Origin: Calditrichota bacterium
GTDB taxonomy: Bacteria > Calditrichota > Calditrichia > RBG-13-44-9 > J075
Length of the DNA stretch: 6,700 bases
Reading direction: 5' to 3'
Assembly: GCA_003695285.1 (NCBI GenBank)
Contig: RFIL01000499.1
Span: 1 to 6,700, forward strand
Shown here: one piece after another, positions 5,838 to 6,700 of the stretch
How positions within the stretch are numbered: the stretch's first letter is position 1
How the letters are laid out: every line of letters starts with the position of its first letter
The notes under the pieces: generated by a model
What the model was told of the DNA's origin: nothing
Seen by the model: the letters and a program-made list of their open reading frames with translations, nothing else
Database searches by the model: none
Position numbers and translations under genes: made by a program

Positions 5838-6700
5838 ATGAAAAAAAGTAAAATCTTAAATGGCATTATTTTCCCTATGCTGATCGTTTTGCTGGCCTTC
5901 CAAATGGTATTGGCTGGTGGTAGTTTTAAATGGATTCAGGTAGGGAAAATAAAGAATAAGGTAATGGATTGGGGACCACAGCTGGGCAACTACTGGCAGG
6001 ATCTCTGGTACTATTATGATAATTTTCAGATGTGGAACCAATGGTTTAGTGTTTGGGGAATTGGTGTGGCCAACTGGACAGATGAGAATGGTAAGTTTCA
6101 TGCGGTTTTTGATGATGTAGAATCTGAAGATGGATTGGGTACTTATATCTTTGCAGTGGAATATGAACCGGGACTAACTGTTAAACGATATTTCCGTTAT
6201 CAGCCTCCTCAAATTGTTGTTGATGGTTTACACATCGAAGAACCTTTTCCGCAGTTTGGCGATGAAATAGCGCCGGAAAAAATTCGTGGTACAGCTGATG
6301 TTATGGTTGAATCTCACATCAGAACTTACATTGGTGTGGATATTTATCAAAGAGCCTATGGCTGGAGTCAGACAAACCACGATGATTATATCCTTTACGA
6401 ATGGACACTGGTAAATACCGGAAACACAGATTTAGATGATGAAATCGAGCTGCCTGGTCAGGTATTGGACAGTCTCTACTTTGGTATGAATCTGGAAGCC
6501 AACCCGAATGTAGGCCCGAATCATGCATGGCACAGCAAGATCGGTGAATTAGTGGACGATCCTTTTAGAATGCTTTATGCTTATCCTTCCAAGAACCCAA
6601 CCACTCCGTATGATGATTATGCCAATCCGGATTATTTCACAGGTTTTCCAAAAGACCCGGAATGGATAGGGTTGTTAACGGTGCATGCAGACCGCAGTGC
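5838..6700 (+). CDS. Unrecognised secreted Trp/Tyr-rich protein, partner candidate of the receptor; 3' end beyond the window
   Basis: Translation from ATG 5838 stays open for 287 codons to the right edge. GGGAGGT (5823-5829) lies 8 bases upstream, and the start is only 18 bases after the receptor stop. Residues 1-26 form a signal peptide (basic 'MKKSK', hydrophobic 'IIFPMLIVLLAFQMV', cleavage after 'VLA'). Residue 27 is Gly, not Cys, so it is not a lipoprotein and differs from SusD, which is lipidated. Residues 32-80 hold eight Trp and four Tyr. Further on come 'GTADVMVESHIRTYIGVDIYQRAYGWS' elements (151-177) and 'DYILYEWTLVNTGN' (183-196), which reads like a beta-sandwich strand pair. This style recalls large secreted proteins of Calditrichota/KSB1/Marinimicrobia-type bacteria that often end in a T9SS sorting domain, but the C-terminus is not visible here. 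I do not assign a function. The gene model is secure; a surface or extracellular location and partnership with the receptor are inferences. Confidence 0.85.
   Translation, partial: MKKSKILNGIIFPMLIVLLAFQMVLAGGSFKWIQVGKIKNKVMDWGPQLGNYWQDLWYYYDNFQMWNQWFSVWGIGVANWTDENGKFHAVFDDVESEDGLGTYIFAVEYEPGLTVKRYFRYQPPQIVVDGLHIEEPFPQFGDEIAPEKIRGTADVMVESHIRTYIGVDIYQRAYGWSQTNHDDYILYEWTLVNTGNTDLDDEIELPGQVLDSLYFGMNLEANPNVGPNHAWHSKIGELVDDPFRMLYAYPSKNPTTPYDDYANPDYFTGFPKDPEWIGLLTVHADRS

Noticed and set aside
5838..6700. SusD-like lipoprotein partner
   Set aside because: The signal peptide ends in 'VLA' followed by Gly-Gly with no lipobox Cys, and the mature sequence is rich in beta-strand and Trp features, not SusD-like helical repeats.
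1..6700. CRISPR arrays, tRNA or rRNA genes, insertion sequences, long direct repeats
   Set aside because: I scanned by eye on both strands and saw none. Nearly all of the window is coding, and the gaps are too short to hold such elements.

Overview
The window holds five genes, all on the + strand and tightly spaced (gaps of 29, -4, 45 and 18 bases). This looks like one transcription unit that enters and leaves the window in mid-operon. I see no convincing terminator or promoter inside it. The sequence is moderately AT-rich and uses the standard code.

The organism is probably a Gram-negative member of the Fibrobacterota-Chlorobiota-Bacteroidota superphylum. The evidence is a type IX secretion C-terminal sorting domain at the left edge and a TonB-dependent receptor (TBDR) with an N-terminal carboxypeptidase-regulatory-like domain. 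The receptor's sequence style, and a secreted neighbour with a motif of the 'DYILYEWTLVNTGN' kind, recall deep-branching lineages such as Calditrichota, KSB1, Marinimicrobia or Ignavibacteria more than classical Bacteroides. That assignment rests on memory of family style, not on a search.

Layout: 1-190, the last 62 residues of a type IX-secreted protein. 220-1479, a DUF362 protein with four cysteines in its C-terminal part. 1476-2609, a mandelate racemase/muconate lactonizing (enolase superfamily) enzyme with a GTG start, overlapping the previous stop. 2655-5819, a 1054-residue TBDR. 5838 to the right edge, the first 287 residues of an unrecognised secreted, Trp/Tyr-rich protein.

A reasonable working model is an uptake-and-conversion locus. 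The receptor and its secreted partner would handle a substrate at the outer membrane. The enolase-superfamily enzyme would dehydrate, racemise or cycloisomerise a carboxylic acid (possibly a sugar acid) in the cytoplasm. The DUF362 protein would do an unknown, possibly iron-sulfur-dependent, job coupled to that enzyme. The substrate cannot be read from the sequence. The points most worth a second look are the hydrogenase-small-subunit/NuoB-like cysteine pattern in the DUF362 protein, an EF-hand-like loop in the receptor, and the pairing of a SusC-like receptor with a non-SusD partner.
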